The position numbers and the translations under genes are program-made. From Paractinoplanes aksuensis (GTDB taxonomy: Bacteria > Actinomycetota > Actinomycetes > Mycobacteriales > Micromonosporaceae), in contig NZ_JAMYJR010000015.1 in assembly GCF_024137025.1 (NCBI RefSeq), positions 34,852 through 98,851 on the forward strand: DNA of 64,000 nt. The letters are read 5' to 3'. This document shows positions 52,984 to 62,830 of this stretch, piece after piece (position 1 is the stretch's first letter; the number at the start of each line of letters is the position of its first letter). Under the pieces are notes generated by a model. It did no database searches. It had not been told where the DNA came from and saw only the letters and a program-made list of their open reading frames with translations.

Positions 52984-55125
52984 TCACGCCGCCTGGAAGC
53001 CACGCAGGCGCAGGCTGTTCAGCACCACGAAGACCGAGCTGAAGGCCATGGCGGCCCCCGCGATCATGGGGTTGAGCAGGCCGGCCGCGGCCAGGGGCAG
53101 ACCCGCCACGTTGTACGCGAAGGCCCAGAACAGATTGCCGCGGATGATCCCGAGCGTGCGGCGCGACAGCCGGACCGCGTCCACCGCCGCCGTCAGGTCA
53201 CCGCGGACGAGCGTGAGGTCCGACGCCTGGATGGCCACGTCGGTGCCCGCGCCCATGGCCAGCCCGAGGTCGGCCTGGGCCAGCGCGGCCGCGTCGTTGA
53301 CGCCGTCGCCGACCATCGCCACCGACCGCCCCCGCGCCTGCAACTGCTTGACCAAGTCGACCTTGCCGGCCGGCAGCACCCCGGCCTCGACCTCGGTGAT
53401 CCCGACCTCGGCCGCGACGTGCGCCGCCACCGCCGGTGAATCACCGGTGACCAGCATCGGCGTCAGCCCCAGCCGGCGCAACCCGGCCACGGCGGCGGCG
53501 CTGGTCGGTCGCACGGTGTCGGCCAGCGCGATCCACCCCAGCGGGACGCCGTCCTCGCTGACCGCGACCCAGGTCGCCGCGTCGTCCACCCCCTCCGGCG
53601 CTCCGGCCGCCACCGCGATCCGCCGGCCCTCGACCGTTCCGTGCACGCCGACACCGGCCGTGGCCCGGAAGTCGGCGACGGCCGGCAGCGGCTTCGGGGC
53701 CGCCTCGGCGACGGCCCGGCCGATCGGGTGCTCGGACGCGGCCTCGACCGCCCCGGCCAGGCGCAGCAGATCCGCCTCGGACAGGTCGGCGCCGGCCGGG
53801 ACGACCGACGACACGGACATCCGGCCGGTCGTCACCGTGCCCGTCTTGTCGAGCACGATCGTGTCGACCTTGCGGGTGGACTCCAGCGCCTGCACCCCGC
53901 GGATCAGGATGCCCAGCTGGGCCCCGCGCCCGGTGCCGACCAGCAGCGCTGTCGGCGTGGCCAGGCCCAGAGCACAGGGGCAGGCAATGATCAGTAGGGC
54001 CACCGCGGCGGTGAAGGCGGCCGTCGCCCCCCGCCCGGTGCCGAGCCAGTAGCCGAGCGTCCCGATCGCCAGCGCGATCACCACCGGCACGAAGACGCCG
54101 GAGATGCGGTCGGCCAGGCGCTGCACCGCCGCCTTGCCGTTCTGCGCCTCTTCGACCAGCCGGGCCATCTGGGCCAGTTGCGTGTCGGCGCCGACCCGGG
54201 TCGCCCGCACGACCAACCGGCCGCCCGCGTTGATCGTGGCCCCGGTGACCGGATCGCCCGGCCGCACCTCCACCGGCACCGACTCGCCGGTCAGCAGGCT
54301 GACGTCCAGGGCCGACGACCCCTCCACGACCACACCGTCGGTAGCGACCTTCTCCCCCGGTCGTACGAGAAAAAGCGCCCCCGGCCTGAGATCGGCGGCC
54401 GGCACGACCCGCTCGGCGCCGTCCTCGAGCACGGTGACGTGCTTGGCCCCGAGCGAGAGCAGCGACCGCAGGGCGTCACCGGCGTGCCGCTTGGCCCGCG
54501 CCTCCAGATAGCGCCCGGCCAGGAGGAACGTGGTGACGCCGGCCGCCGCCTCGAGATAGATCGCGTCGCCCTGCGTGCCGGTGAGCGAGAACGGGTGGGT
54601 CATTCCCGGTATGCCCGCGTCACCCAGGAACAGCGCCCACACCGACCAGCCGAAGGCGGCCAGCGTGCCCATCGAGACGAGCGTGTCCATGGTGGCCGCG
54701 CCGTGCCGCAGGTTGACGAACGCGGCCCGGTGGAACGTCCACCCGCCGTAGACGACGACCGGGGCGGCCAGGGTCAGCGACAGCCACTGCCAGTAGTCGA
54801 ACTGCCAGGCCGGCACCATCGCCAGCACGATGACCGGCACGCTGAGCACGGCCGAGACCAGCAACCGGTCCAGCAGCGCGTCCCGCTTGCCCGGCGCGGC
54901 CGCCTCGGGCTCGGGGGTCGGCTCGGCCGCGGTGTAGCCGGTCTTCTCGACCACCGCGATGAGGTCGGCCGCGGCGAGCGCGGCGGGCACGGTGGCGCGG
55001 GCTTTCTCGGTCGCGTAGTTCACCGTCGCGGTGACGCCGTCCATCCGGTTCAGCTTCTTCTCGATGCGATTGGCGCACGCGGCGCACGTCATCCCACCGA
55101 TCTCGAGCTCGATCACCCGCTCCAT
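52984..55125 (-). CDS. copA: Cu(I)-exporting P1B-type ATPase
   Basis: 713 residues. N-terminal heavy-metal-associated domain GMTCAACANRIEKKL; eight membrane segments; CPC in IACPCALGLATP (about 382); phosphorylation DKTGTVTTG (about 425); SEHPIG; MVGDGVNDAAAL. Helix 7 FAYNVAG (Tyr-Asn) and helix 8 MAFSSVF (Met-xx-Ser-Ser) are the P1B-1 copper(I) signature. A CsoR-like operator lies just upstream, but neither csoR nor a copper chaperone gene is in the window. Pumps Cu(I) out of the cytoplasm. Confidence 0.94.
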   Translation of the reverse strand: MERVIELEIGGMTCAACANRIEKKLNRMDGVTATVNYATEKARATVPAALAAADLIAVVEKTGYTAAEPTPEPEAAAPGKRDALLDRLLVSAVLSVPVIVLAMVPAWQFDYWQWLSLTLAAPVVVYGGWTFHRAAFVNLRHGAATMDTLVSMGTLAAFGWSVWALFLGDAGIPGMTHPFSLTGTQGDAIYLEAAAGVTTFLLAGRYLEARAKRHAGDALRSLLSLGAKHVTVLEDGAERVVPAADLRPGALFLVRPGEKVATDGVVVEGSSALDVSLLTGESVPVEVRPGDPVTGATINAGGRLVVRATRVGADTQLAQMARLVEEAQNGKAAVQRLADRISGVFVPVVIALAIGTLGYWLGTGRGATAAFTAAVALLIIACPCALGLATPTALLVGTGRGAQLGILIRGVQALESTRKVDTIVLDKTGTVTTGRMSVSSVVPAGADLSEADLLRLAGAVEAASEHPIGRAVAEAAPKPLPAVADFRATAGVGVHGTVEGRRIAVAAGAPEGVDDAATWVAVSEDGVPLGWIALADTVRPTSAAAVAGLRRLGLTPMLVTGDSPAVAAHVAAEVGITEVEAGVLPAGKVDLVKQLQARGRSVAMVGDGVNDAAALAQADLGLAMGAGTDVAIQASDLTLVRGDLTAAVDAVRLSRRTLGIIRGNLFWAFAYNVAGLPLAAAGLLNPMIAGAAMAFSSVFVVLNSLRLRGFQAA

Positions 55126-55137
55126 GTCCCTACCCTA

Positions 55138-55152
55138 TACCCCTTGGGGGTA
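55138..55152. promoter_or_regulatory. CsoR-like copper operator
   Basis: TACCCC-TTG-GGGGTA is a perfect six-base palindrome with a three-base centre, matching the CsoR operator pattern, 12 bases upstream of the ATPase ATG. TATAGG on the minus strand overlaps it and would be the -10, so a bound repressor would block initiation. Confidence 0.75.
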
Positions 55153-55237
55153 CCCACTTCCCACGAAGGTGGCGATAACGGCGGCGACCTGGGCCGGCGC
55201 GGTCCGCTCGGCGGTGTGACCCTGGCGGGGCAGCGCC

Positions 55238-55555
55238 ATGGTCACGCTGGGCTTCACGCCGGCCCAGGCGCTGACCACGATCATGACCGTCAGCGACTAC
55301 ACCAACAGCTTCGTGCTGCAGGAGCAGTCCGTCATCGGACCCCCGAGCGAGGCCGAACAGGCCGCCCGGCCGAATCTGCCGACCCTGCTCGCGGCCCTGC
55401 GCGACACCGGCGGTTATCGCGAGCCGGACGAGGCCTACGCACACGGCCTCCGCGTGCTGGTCGCCGGCACCGAGGCGGTCCTGAAGATGGGGCTGGTCGC
55501 CGGCACCGAGCAGGTCCCGGCGACCCCCTTTGTGAAGCGGAACTCAGGCGGCTGA
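55238..55555 (+). pseudogene. TetR C-terminal ligand-domain remnant
   Basis: The 105 codons from ATG 55238 read as a TetR class C ligand domain only: LGFTPAQALTTIMTVSDYTN, SFVLQEQS, then LRDTGGYREPDEAYAHGLRV and GTEAVLKMGL. An in-frame stop lies seven codons upstream, and no HTH is encoded anywhere in the 110 bases to the copper operator. So the DNA-binding half is lost, and the copy is probably dead. It ends 12 bases inside the glutamate dehydrogenase gene on the opposite strand. Confidence 0.75.
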
Positions 55556-58500
55556 GGTCTTCACCAACGTACGGATCTGACGCAGCAGCACCGAGAGGGC
55601 GGCCAGCTCGGCCGGGGTGTCGGCCACGTCGCCCATCGCGTTGGCGGCGCGGGCGATCGACGCCGCGTTGACCCGTTCCCACTCGGAGACCCGTTCGTCG
55701 GCCGAGGCGTCGGACGGGGTCGACTGCAGCACCTCGGCCGTCAGCGCGGCCAGCGCGGCGTACAGGTCGTACCGCAGTGCCATGCGGGCCAGGGTCTGCC
55801 ACCGGTCGCCGCGCGGCAGGCGGGAGATGTGCGACAACAGCTGGTCGATGTGGAAGCGCTCGGACAAGGCGAAGTAGACGTTCGCCACCTCGAGCGGCGC
55901 CTTCTCGGTCAGCGCGCCCGTCTCGAGGATGTCGAGCAGGCCGAAGCCGTAGTTGCACCAGGTGACCCGCTCGGCCTGCTCCATCGGCACGCCCTTGTCG
56001 ACCATGGTGGCGATGTGCTCGTCCATCGACCGGCGCTCGGCGCCCAGCAGCACCGACGGCAACTGCGGGAGCAGCGACTGCACGCCCTCGCGCAGCTTGC
56101 CGATCTCGGCCGCCACGTCGATCGGCGAGCGCCGGGTGCTGACCAGCCAGCGCACGGCCCGGTCGAGCAGTCGCCGCGACTCCAGGAAGACCAGCGTCTG
56201 GGCCTCGGTCGGCACCCGGTTGTCGAGGCGCTCGGCCTCGGCCCAGATGCCGGCCAGCCCGTACGCCTCACGGATCACCGTGTAGGCCCGGATCACGTCG
56301 GCCGCCGACGCGCCGCTCTCTTCCATCGCGCGGAAGACGAACGACGTGCCGCCCCGGTTGACCACCTCATTGACCAGGGCCGTCGAGATGATCTCGCGCC
56401 GCAGCCGGTGGCCGATCATGCGGCCCGCGCACCGTTCGCGCAGCGGCGTCGGGAAGTAGCGGGACAGCACCTCGGTCGTCCACGCCTCGTCCACGATCTC
56501 GTCCGCGAGCACCTCACGTTCGAGACTGATCTTGACGTACGCCAGCAGGACCGCGAACTCGGGAGCGGTGAGCCCGTTGCCCGCCTCGTACCGGGCGGCC
56601 AGTTCGGCGTCGGTCGGCAGCGCCTCGAGCTCCCGGTTGAGGCGGCCGCTCTCTTCCAGATCGTTGAGCATCCGCCGGTGCACCGGCAGCAGCGAGTGGG
56701 CCTGGGCCCGCGCGTTGCCCAGCGCCGTGGCCTGCTCGTAGTTGTCGCGCAGGACGAGCGCGGCCACCTCGTCGGTCATCGCGGCCAGCAGTTCGTCGCG
56801 CTCGGGCAGCGTCATCTCGCCGTCGGCCACCATGCCGCCGAGCAGGATCTTGATGTTGACCTCATGGTCGGAGCAGTCGACCCCGGCCGAGTTGTCGATG
56901 AAGTCGGTGAACACGCGCCCGCCGGCCAGCGCGAACTCGATGCGCCCGCGCTGGGTGAGCCCGAGGTTGCCGCCCTCCCCGACCACCCGGCACCGCAGCT
57001 GGGCGCCGTTGAGCCGGATCGCGTCGCTGGCCTTGTCGCCCACCTCGGCGTGGGTCTCGGTGGACGCCTTCACGTAGGTGCCGATGCCGCCGTTGAACAG
57101 CAGGTCGACCGGGGCCCCGAGGATCGCCCGCATCAGGTCGACCGGGCTGACCGTGGTCGCCGGGCCCAGATCCAGCGCCGCGCGAACCTCCGGCGACACC
57201 GGGATCGACTTCGCCGTACGCGGATAGATCCCGCCCCCGGCGCTGAGCAGCGACCGGTCGTAGTCGTCCCACGACGACCGGGGCAGCTCGAACAGCCGGC
57301 GCCGCTCCGCGTACGAGGTGGCCGCGTCGGGCGTCGGGTCGAGGAAGATGTGCCGGTGGTCGAACGCCGCGACCAGCCGGATGTGCCGGCTGAGCAGCAT
57401 GCCGTTGCCGAACACGTCGCCCGACATGTCGCCCACGCCGACCACCGTGAAGTCCTCGGACTGGGTGTCGACGCCCAGGTCGCGGAAGTGCTTCTTGACC
57501 GACTCCCACGCGCCGCGGGCGGTGATGCCCATCTTTTTGTGGTCGTAGCCGGCCGAGCCGCCGCTGGCGAACGCGTCGCCGAGCCAGAAGTCCTTGCTGA
57601 CCGAGATCTGGTTGGCGATGTCGCTGAACGTCGCCGTCCCCTTGTCCGCCGCGACCACCAGGTAAGGGTCGTCGCCGTCGTGCCGTACGACGTCGCGCGG
57701 CGGCACGATCTTGCCGCTGAGGATGTTGTCGGTGACGTCGAGCAGCGCCGTGATGAAGCGCTGGTAGCACTCCACCGCCTCGTCGCGGTCGCCCGGCTTC
57801 TGCTTGAGCACGAAGCCGCCCTTGGCGCCGACCGGCACGATCACCGCGTTCTTGACCTCTTGCGCCTTGACCAGACCCAGAATTTCCGTACGGAAGTCCT
57901 CGCGCCGGTCGGACCAGCGCAGCCCGCCCCGGGCCACGGCGCCGAAGCGCAGGTGGACGCCCTCGAAGCGCGGCGAGTAGACGAAGATCTCGTACTTCGG
58001 GCGCGGCTGCGGCAGGTCGGGGATGGCCTGCGGGTCGAGCTTGAAGGCCACGTACGACTTGGGCCGCCCGTCCGCCCCGCGCTGGAAGAAGCTGGTGCGC
58101 AGGGTGGCCTGGATCAACGTCAGGTACGAGCGCAGGATCCTGTCCTGATCCAGGCTCTCGACGTCGTCGAGCAGGCCGGTTATCCGCTCGACCAGCTCGT
58201 CGGCCAGCCGCCCGCGTTCGGTCTCGCCGGCCTCGAGGCGGGGCGAGAACCGGGTCTCGAACAGGCTGACCAGCAGGCGTGCGATCTCGGGATAGGCGAT
58301 GAACGTCGATTCGAGGTAACGCTGCGAGAACACCGACCCGGTCTGGCGCTGATATTTGGCGTACGCCCGCAGCACCACGACCTGCCGCCAGGTGAGCCCG
58401 GCCCGCAGCACGAGCTCGTTGAACCCGTCGACCTCGGCCTCACCCCGCCAGGCGGCGGCGAAGGCGTTCTCGACCTGCGGGCGCACCTCGGCCAGCTCAC

Positions 58501-60475
58501 GGTGCGATTCCGGTGGTTGCAGCCCGAAGTCGTACAGGTAGATCTGACCGTCGCTGCGGCGGATCTCGTACGGCCGCTCGTCGACCACCTGCACACCGAG
58601 CGAGTGCAGCACCGGCAGCACCGCCGACAGCAGCATCGGCTCGCCGTACCGGTAGACCTTGAACCGCACGTCGTGGTCGTCGGGCTCGGCCGAGCCGTCG
58701 TGGGTGAGGCGGCGCTTGCGGTAGAGGTGCATCTCGAGCTGCCCCTCCTCCTCGAGCAGCTCGAGCTTGGCCAGGTCCTGCATTCCCTCGTACGGCGTGT
58801 GACCGTCCTTGTAGCTTTCCGGGTACGCGGTCGAGTAGCGGGCGAACAGGTCGCGCGCCGACTCCTCGCCCAGCTTGCGCTCGAGCACCAGCTGGAAGTC
58901 GTCGTCCCACATGCGGGTGGCGTCGGCCAGCATCTCGGCCAGCGCGTTGGGGTCGACCGAACCGGGCGGGTCGGCCGGATCCGTACGCACGATGAAGTGG
59001 ACTCTGGCCAGCATGCGCTCGGTGACCCGGGTCGTGTAGTCGACGCCGACGCCGTTGAGCTCGCGCAGCAGAATCTCTTGCATGCGCAGCCGGTTGCCGG
59101 TGGTGAAGCGGTCGCGCGGCAGGTAGATCAGGCACGAGATGAACCGGCCGTAACCGTCGCGCCGCAGGAAAAGCCGCAGCTGGCGGCGCCCGGCCATCCG
59201 CAGGACGCCGATCACCGCCTCGTACAGGTCATCGGTCTTGATCTGGAAGAGCTCGTCCCTCGGGTACGTCTCGAGGATCTGCAACAGGTCTTTGCCGGAG
59301 TGCCCGCGCGGCGACAGGCCGGACCGGTCGAGCACCTCGCGCACCTTGCGCCGGACCACCGGCAGCTCGCGCACGCTGGTGCGATAGGCCGACGAGCTGA
59401 ACAGACCCAGGAACCGGCGCTCGCCGATCACCTCGCCCGCCTCGTCGAACAGCTTGACGCCGATGTAGTCCAGATAGGCCGACCGGTGCACGGTGGCCCG
59501 CGAATTGGCCTTGGTGATCACCAGCAGCCGCTTCTCGAGCGCGCGCTGGAACGCCTCGTCGGTCATCGTGGCCAGCTTGCGAGGCTTGCTGTCCCCCCGC
59601 AAAATGCCCAGACCGGTTCCGTGTACGCCGGTCAGCACGTCCCCGTCCAGGCGGTACTCGCGGTAACCGAGGAACGTGAAGTGGTCATGGGCGAGCCACT
59701 TGAGCAGCTCGATCGAGTCGGTGACGTCCTTGTCGGGCACCGGCAACCGGCGCTCGGAGCCGCGGTGGGCGGCCAGCTCGTCGGCGATCACCAGCGCCCG
59801 CTGGCGCATGCGCTGCCAGTCCTCGACCGCGTCGCGCACGTCGGTCAGCACCCGCCGCACCTCGTTGAGCAGCTGCTCGCGGGCCTCGCCGTTGCGGATC
59901 GGGTCGATCTCGATCCGGATCCAGCTCTCGACCAGGTCGCCCTCGATCGCGTCGTCGGGCTCGACATCGGCGGCGAGCTCGCCCAGTGCGCCCAGCGGTT
60001 CCCGGCGCACCACGATCAACGGGTGCACCAGCAGGTGGACCTGCTGCTGGTGCGCGGAGAGCAGGGCGATCACCGAGTCGACCAGGAACGGCATGTCGTC
60101 GGTGACGATCTGCAGGATGCTGTGGCACTCCGACCCGGTCGGCCCCGAGAGGGCCAGCTTGAGCTCACCCGGCAGCCGGGTCGCGGCCAGCTCGCGGTGG
60201 CTGATCGCGGCGTCGTGCATCTCTTGTGGGGTCAGCCCCACCAGTTCCTCGTCCGGCGCGAACCGCCAGAAGCGCCCCACGAGCTGGGCGGTGGCGTGAT
60301 CGTCCCCGGCCACCTCGACGGCCTGGGCGATCAGCCGTTCCCCGTTGGGGAGCGTCTCGTCGAGCTCACCCTCCTCGGCGCTGGCGCCGAGACGGCCGGT
60401 CAGGGCCAGCCCCGGTCCGGCGATGAGATCTTGGTCGGCATCGGTTTCGGATGCGGCCTCGTCGGCGACAGCCAT
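55544..60475 (-). CDS. NAD-specific glutamate dehydrogenase, large (L_GDH2/180-kDa class)
   Basis: 1643 residues from ATG 60475, chosen because GAGGGGAGC precedes it and the upstream frame has no family pattern. Oxidatively deaminates glutamate to 2-oxoglutarate with NAD. The N-terminal about 700 residues form ACT-like regulatory segments (SILQIVTDDMPFLVDSVIAL; RIEIDPIRNGEAREQLLNEV). Catalytic region: FGAVARGGLRWSDRREDFRT, LVKAQEVKNAVIVPVGAKGG, DMSGDVFGNGMLLS. In other actinobacteria the large regulatory part responds to amino acids or phosphoprotein regulators. No partner gene is adjacent. Confidence 0.95.
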   Translation of the reverse strand: MAVADEAASETDADQDLIAGPGLALTGRLGASAEEGELDETLPNGERLIAQAVEVAGDDHATAQLVGRFWRFAPDEELVGLTPQEMHDAAISHRELAATRLPGELKLALSGPTGSECHSILQIVTDDMPFLVDSVIALLSAHQQQVHLLVHPLIVVRREPLGALGELAADVEPDDAIEGDLVESWIRIEIDPIRNGEAREQLLNEVRRVLTDVRDAVEDWQRMRQRALVIADELAAHRGSERRLPVPDKDVTDSIELLKWLAHDHFTFLGYREYRLDGDVLTGVHGTGLGILRGDSKPRKLATMTDEAFQRALEKRLLVITKANSRATVHRSAYLDYIGVKLFDEAGEVIGERRFLGLFSSSAYRTSVRELPVVRRKVREVLDRSGLSPRGHSGKDLLQILETYPRDELFQIKTDDLYEAVIGVLRMAGRRQLRLFLRRDGYGRFISCLIYLPRDRFTTGNRLRMQEILLRELNGVGVDYTTRVTERMLARVHFIVRTDPADPPGSVDPNALAEMLADATRMWDDDFQLVLERKLGEESARDLFARYSTAYPESYKDGHTPYEGMQDLAKLELLEEEGQLEMHLYRKRRLTHDGSAEPDDHDVRFKVYRYGEPMLLSAVLPVLHSLGVQVVDERPYEIRRSDGQIYLYDFGLQPPESHRELAEVRPQVENAFAAAWRGEAEVDGFNELVLRAGLTWRQVVVLRAYAKYQRQTGSVFSQRYLESTFIAYPEIARLLVSLFETRFSPRLEAGETERGRLADELVERITGLLDDVESLDQDRILRSYLTLIQATLRTSFFQRGADGRPKSYVAFKLDPQAIPDLPQPRPKYEIFVYSPRFEGVHLRFGAVARGGLRWSDRREDFRTEILGLVKAQEVKNAVIVPVGAKGGFVLKQKPGDRDEAVECYQRFITALLDVTDNILSGKIVPPRDVVRHDGDDPYLVVAADKGTATFSDIANQISVSKDFWLGDAFASGGSAGYDHKKMGITARGAWESVKKHFRDLGVDTQSEDFTVVGVGDMSGDVFGNGMLLSRHIRLVAAFDHRHIFLDPTPDAATSYAERRRLFELPRSSWDDYDRSLLSAGGGIYPRTAKSIPVSPEVRAALDLGPATTVSPVDLMRAILGAPVDLLFNGGIGTYVKASTETHAEVGDKASDAIRLNGAQLRCRVVGEGGNLGLTQRGRIEFALAGGRVFTDFIDNSAGVDCSDHEVNIKILLGGMVADGEMTLPERDELLAAMTDEVAALVLRDNYEQATALGNARAQAHSLLPVHRRMLNDLEESGRLNRELEALPTDAELAARYEAGNGLTAPEFAVLLAYVKISLEREVLADEIVDEAWTTEVLSRYFPTPLRERCAGRMIGHRLRREIISTALVNEVVNRGGTSFVFRAMEESGASAADVIRAYTVIREAYGLAGIWAEAERLDNRVPTEAQTLVFLESRRLLDRAVRWLVSTRRSPIDVAAEIGKLREGVQSLLPQLPSVLLGAERRSMDEHIATMVDKGVPMEQAERVTWCNYGFGLLDILETGALTEKAPLEVANVYFALSERFHIDQLLSHISRLPRGDRWQTLARMALRYDLYAALAALTAEVLQSTPSDASADERVSEWERVNAASIARAANAMGDVADTPAELAALSVLLRQIRTLVKTSAA

Positions 60476-60685
60476 GGCTCTGGCGCTCCCCTCACCCACG
60501 ACACTGTGGGTTCGAACATGTCGAGGACAGCCTAGAACGCCGCACTGCGCCCCAGGGAAGGCGCGGTCCGAACGGTCCGTTGGGCGGGCGATCCGACCTG
60601 ACCCGCCGGGCACGGGTCAGCAGAACGTGCATTCGTTCACTACCGTCACCTACGATCCGCCCGATACCCGCCGAAAGGGGTTCCC

Positions 60686-62629
60686 ATGCACCGCGGTCCG
60701 TACCGGTCAGTGCGCCGCCCGCTCGCCGCAGCGGCCACATTGGCGCTGATGACCGGTGTTCTCGCGGGGTGTTCGGGCGACGGCCCCGACGGCACGCTCG
60801 ACGACTTCCTGGCCGGCTGGCGCGGTAACGATCTGAGCAAGGTCGGATTTGTCGGCGCCAATGGCGGCAAGATCGCCGCGCCCGAGGTGCTGGAACAGAT
60901 CAAGACCTTCTCCGGCGACCTGGCCCAGCGGCCGCTCACCGTCACCGCCGAGGGCGAGCCCAAGACCACCGGCGACGACGCGGTGAGCGTGCTCAAGGTC
61001 GACTGGACGCTGCCGGGCGACGTCAAGTGGTCGTACCCGACCAACGTCCGCCTGACCAAGCGCGACTCCGACGGCTGGCGGATCATCTGGGAGCCGTCGA
61101 TCCTGCAGCCCGACCTGGAAAGCGGCGACAAGCTGGGCCTGAAGCGGCTGTCCGCGCCCCGGGCCAGCATCCTCGACGCGGCCGGCGAACCCATCGTCAC
61201 GCCGCGCACCGTGATCACCGTCGGCGTCGAGCCGCAGAAGGTGACCGACCTGGCCAAGTTGCGCACCGGCCTGGCCGCCGAGTTCAAGAAGATCGGCGTC
61301 ACGGTCGACACGACCAACCTGGCCGACCGCATCAAGAACGCCGAGCCGATCTCGTTCATCGAGCTGATCACGCTGCGCGAACCGGACTACAACAAGATCC
61401 GCCCGGGTCTGCGCGCGCTCGACGGCACGGTCTTCAACAAGCAGCAGCGCCCGCTCGCACCGAGCCGGGTCTTCGCCCGCGCGCTGCTCGGCACGGTCGA
61501 CGAGGCCACGGCCGAAGACCTCGAGAAGAACCCGCAGACCCTGGTGCAGGGCGACACCGTCGGCCACGGCGGCCTCCAGCAGAAGTACGACACAGCCCTG
61601 CGCGGCACGGCCGGCGTCTCGGTGGTGATCAACGGCGGCAGCACCGACATCGGCGAGGACACGGCGCCGGCTCCCCGCGAACTCTTCAAGGCCGACCCGG
61701 TGGCCGGCAAGCCGGTCAAGACCACGCTCGACGTCAAGACCCAGCTCGCCGCCGACCAGGCCCTGGCCGCCGAGAAGCAGGCCAGCTCGCTGGTCGCGAT
61801 CAAGGTGAGCGACGGCTCGGTGCTGGCCGTGGCCAACGGCCCCGAGGGCGGCACGGTCAACACCGCCCTGACCGGCCAGGTGGCGCCCGGCTCGACGTTC
61901 AAAGCGGTCTCGGCATACGGAATCCTGCAGAAAAAGGTGGCCACGGCCAACACCCCCGTCGCCTGCCCCAAGACAGCCGCGGTGGCCGGCCGCCAGTTCA
62001 AGAACTCGCACGACGAGGCACTGGGCACGGTCCCGTTCCACGTCGACTTCGCCAAGTCGTGCAACACGGCCTTCGTCGGCCTGGCCCCCAAACTGGGCGC
62101 GGACGGCCTGCGCGCGGCCTCGGAAGCGCTGGGCATCGGCGGTAAGTGGGACCTGGGTGTGGAGGCGTTCAGCGGCAAACTCTCCCCCGCCGACACCCCG
62201 ACCGAGTTGGCCGCGGCCACCTTCGGCCAGGGCGCCACTGCGGTCAGCCCGCTGACCATGGCCAGCGCCACCTCAGCCATCGCCCGCGGCCAGTTCAAAC
62301 AGCCCCGGCTCGTGCTCGACCCGGCCCCCGCCGCCCCCGCCGCCGACGGCCCCAAACTGGACACAGCGGCCCTGACGCCCCTGCGCACGATGATGCGCGA
62401 GGTCATCACGGCCGGCACCGCGACGGCGCTAAAGGGCGTCCCCGGCGGCGCCATCCACGGCAAAACCGGCACCGCCGAATTCAGCGAGGGCACCGAGGAA
62501 ACGCACTCCTGGTTCATCGGCTACCAGGGCGACGTAGCCTTCGCCGTCATGGTCGAAAAGGGCGGCGCCGGCTCCGAGGCCGCGGTCCCCGTGGTCAAAC
62601 GCTTCCTGCAAAACCTGGCCAAGAACTGA
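60686..62629 (+). CDS. Penicillin-binding transpeptidase lipoprotein
   Basis: 647 residues. Lipobox VLAGC near 28, so a lipid-anchored, extracytoplasmic enzyme. NTF2-like MecA_N domain (about 35-155; DFLAGWRGNDLSKVGFVG), a dimer/linker region, then transpeptidase: S403-x-x-K406 in PGSTFKAVS, S458-C-N460 in KSCNTAFVG, K593-T-G in GKTGTAEF. Class B type (no glycosyltransferase domain). Similar architecture to mycobacterial Rv2864c. Acts in peptidoglycan cross-linking; beta-lactam target. Confidence 0.94.
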   Translation: MHRGPYRSVRRPLAAAATLALMTGVLAGCSGDGPDGTLDDFLAGWRGNDLSKVGFVGANGGKIAAPEVLEQIKTFSGDLAQRPLTVTAEGEPKTTGDDAVSVLKVDWTLPGDVKWSYPTNVRLTKRDSDGWRIIWEPSILQPDLESGDKLGLKRLSAPRASILDAAGEPIVTPRTVITVGVEPQKVTDLAKLRTGLAAEFKKIGVTVDTTNLADRIKNAEPISFIELITLREPDYNKIRPGLRALDGTVFNKQQRPLAPSRVFARALLGTVDEATAEDLEKNPQTLVQGDTVGHGGLQQKYDTALRGTAGVSVVINGGSTDIGEDTAPAPRELFKADPVAGKPVKTTLDVKTQLAADQALAAEKQASSLVAIKVSDGSVLAVANGPEGGTVNTALTGQVAPGSTFKAVSAYGILQKKVATANTPVACPKTAAVAGRQFKNSHDEALGTVPFHVDFAKSCNTAFVGLAPKLGADGLRAASEALGIGGKWDLGVEAFSGKLSPADTPTELAAATFGQGATAVSPLTMASATSAIARGQFKQPRLVLDPAPAAPAADGPKLDTAALTPLRTMMREVITAGTATALKGVPGGAIHGKTGTAEFSEGTEETHSWFIGYQGDVAFAVMVEKGGAGSEAAVPVVKRFLQNLAKN

Positions 62630-62637
62630 TCGGCATC

Positions 62638-62703
62638 GCGCCGGCGGCCGGGCGCAGGCGGTCTCGAACGCCCGCGCCCGGGCCCACTCGTTGCCGCCGG
62701 CGC
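62638..62703 (+). terminator. Nested hairpin after the penicillin-binding gene
   Basis: GCGCCGGCGGC (62638..62648) pairs with GCCGCCGGCGC (62693..62703), and inside CCGGGCGC pairs with GCGCCCGG. Starts nine bases past the stop codon; no U-tract. Confidence 0.65.
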
Positions 62704-62749
62704 CCGGCGGATGCTCAACGAACTGTCGGATGAAGCCCGTCAGCGGCCG

Positions 62750-62830
62750 CTGCGCTCAAGGGGCCCGCCATCAGCGACGGCTGCGCTCAACCGGCCCGGC
62801 CACCAGCTGCGGCTGCGCTCAAGGGGCCCG
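62750..62830 (+). repeat. Three 31-32-bp tandem repeats
   Basis: CTGCGCTCAAGGGGCCCG or near copies start at 62750, 62781 and 62813. Repeats 1 and 3 share 18 identical bases. They lie between the penicillin-binding gene terminator and a DnaA-box-like site. Function unknown. Confidence 0.8.

Noticed and set aside
55829..60535. Plus-strand open frame of 1568 codons antisense to glutamate dehydrogenase
   Set aside because: It mirrors the GDH gene with no domain pattern, no RBS and amino-acid bias expected from reverse reading of GC-rich codons. It is a shadow frame.
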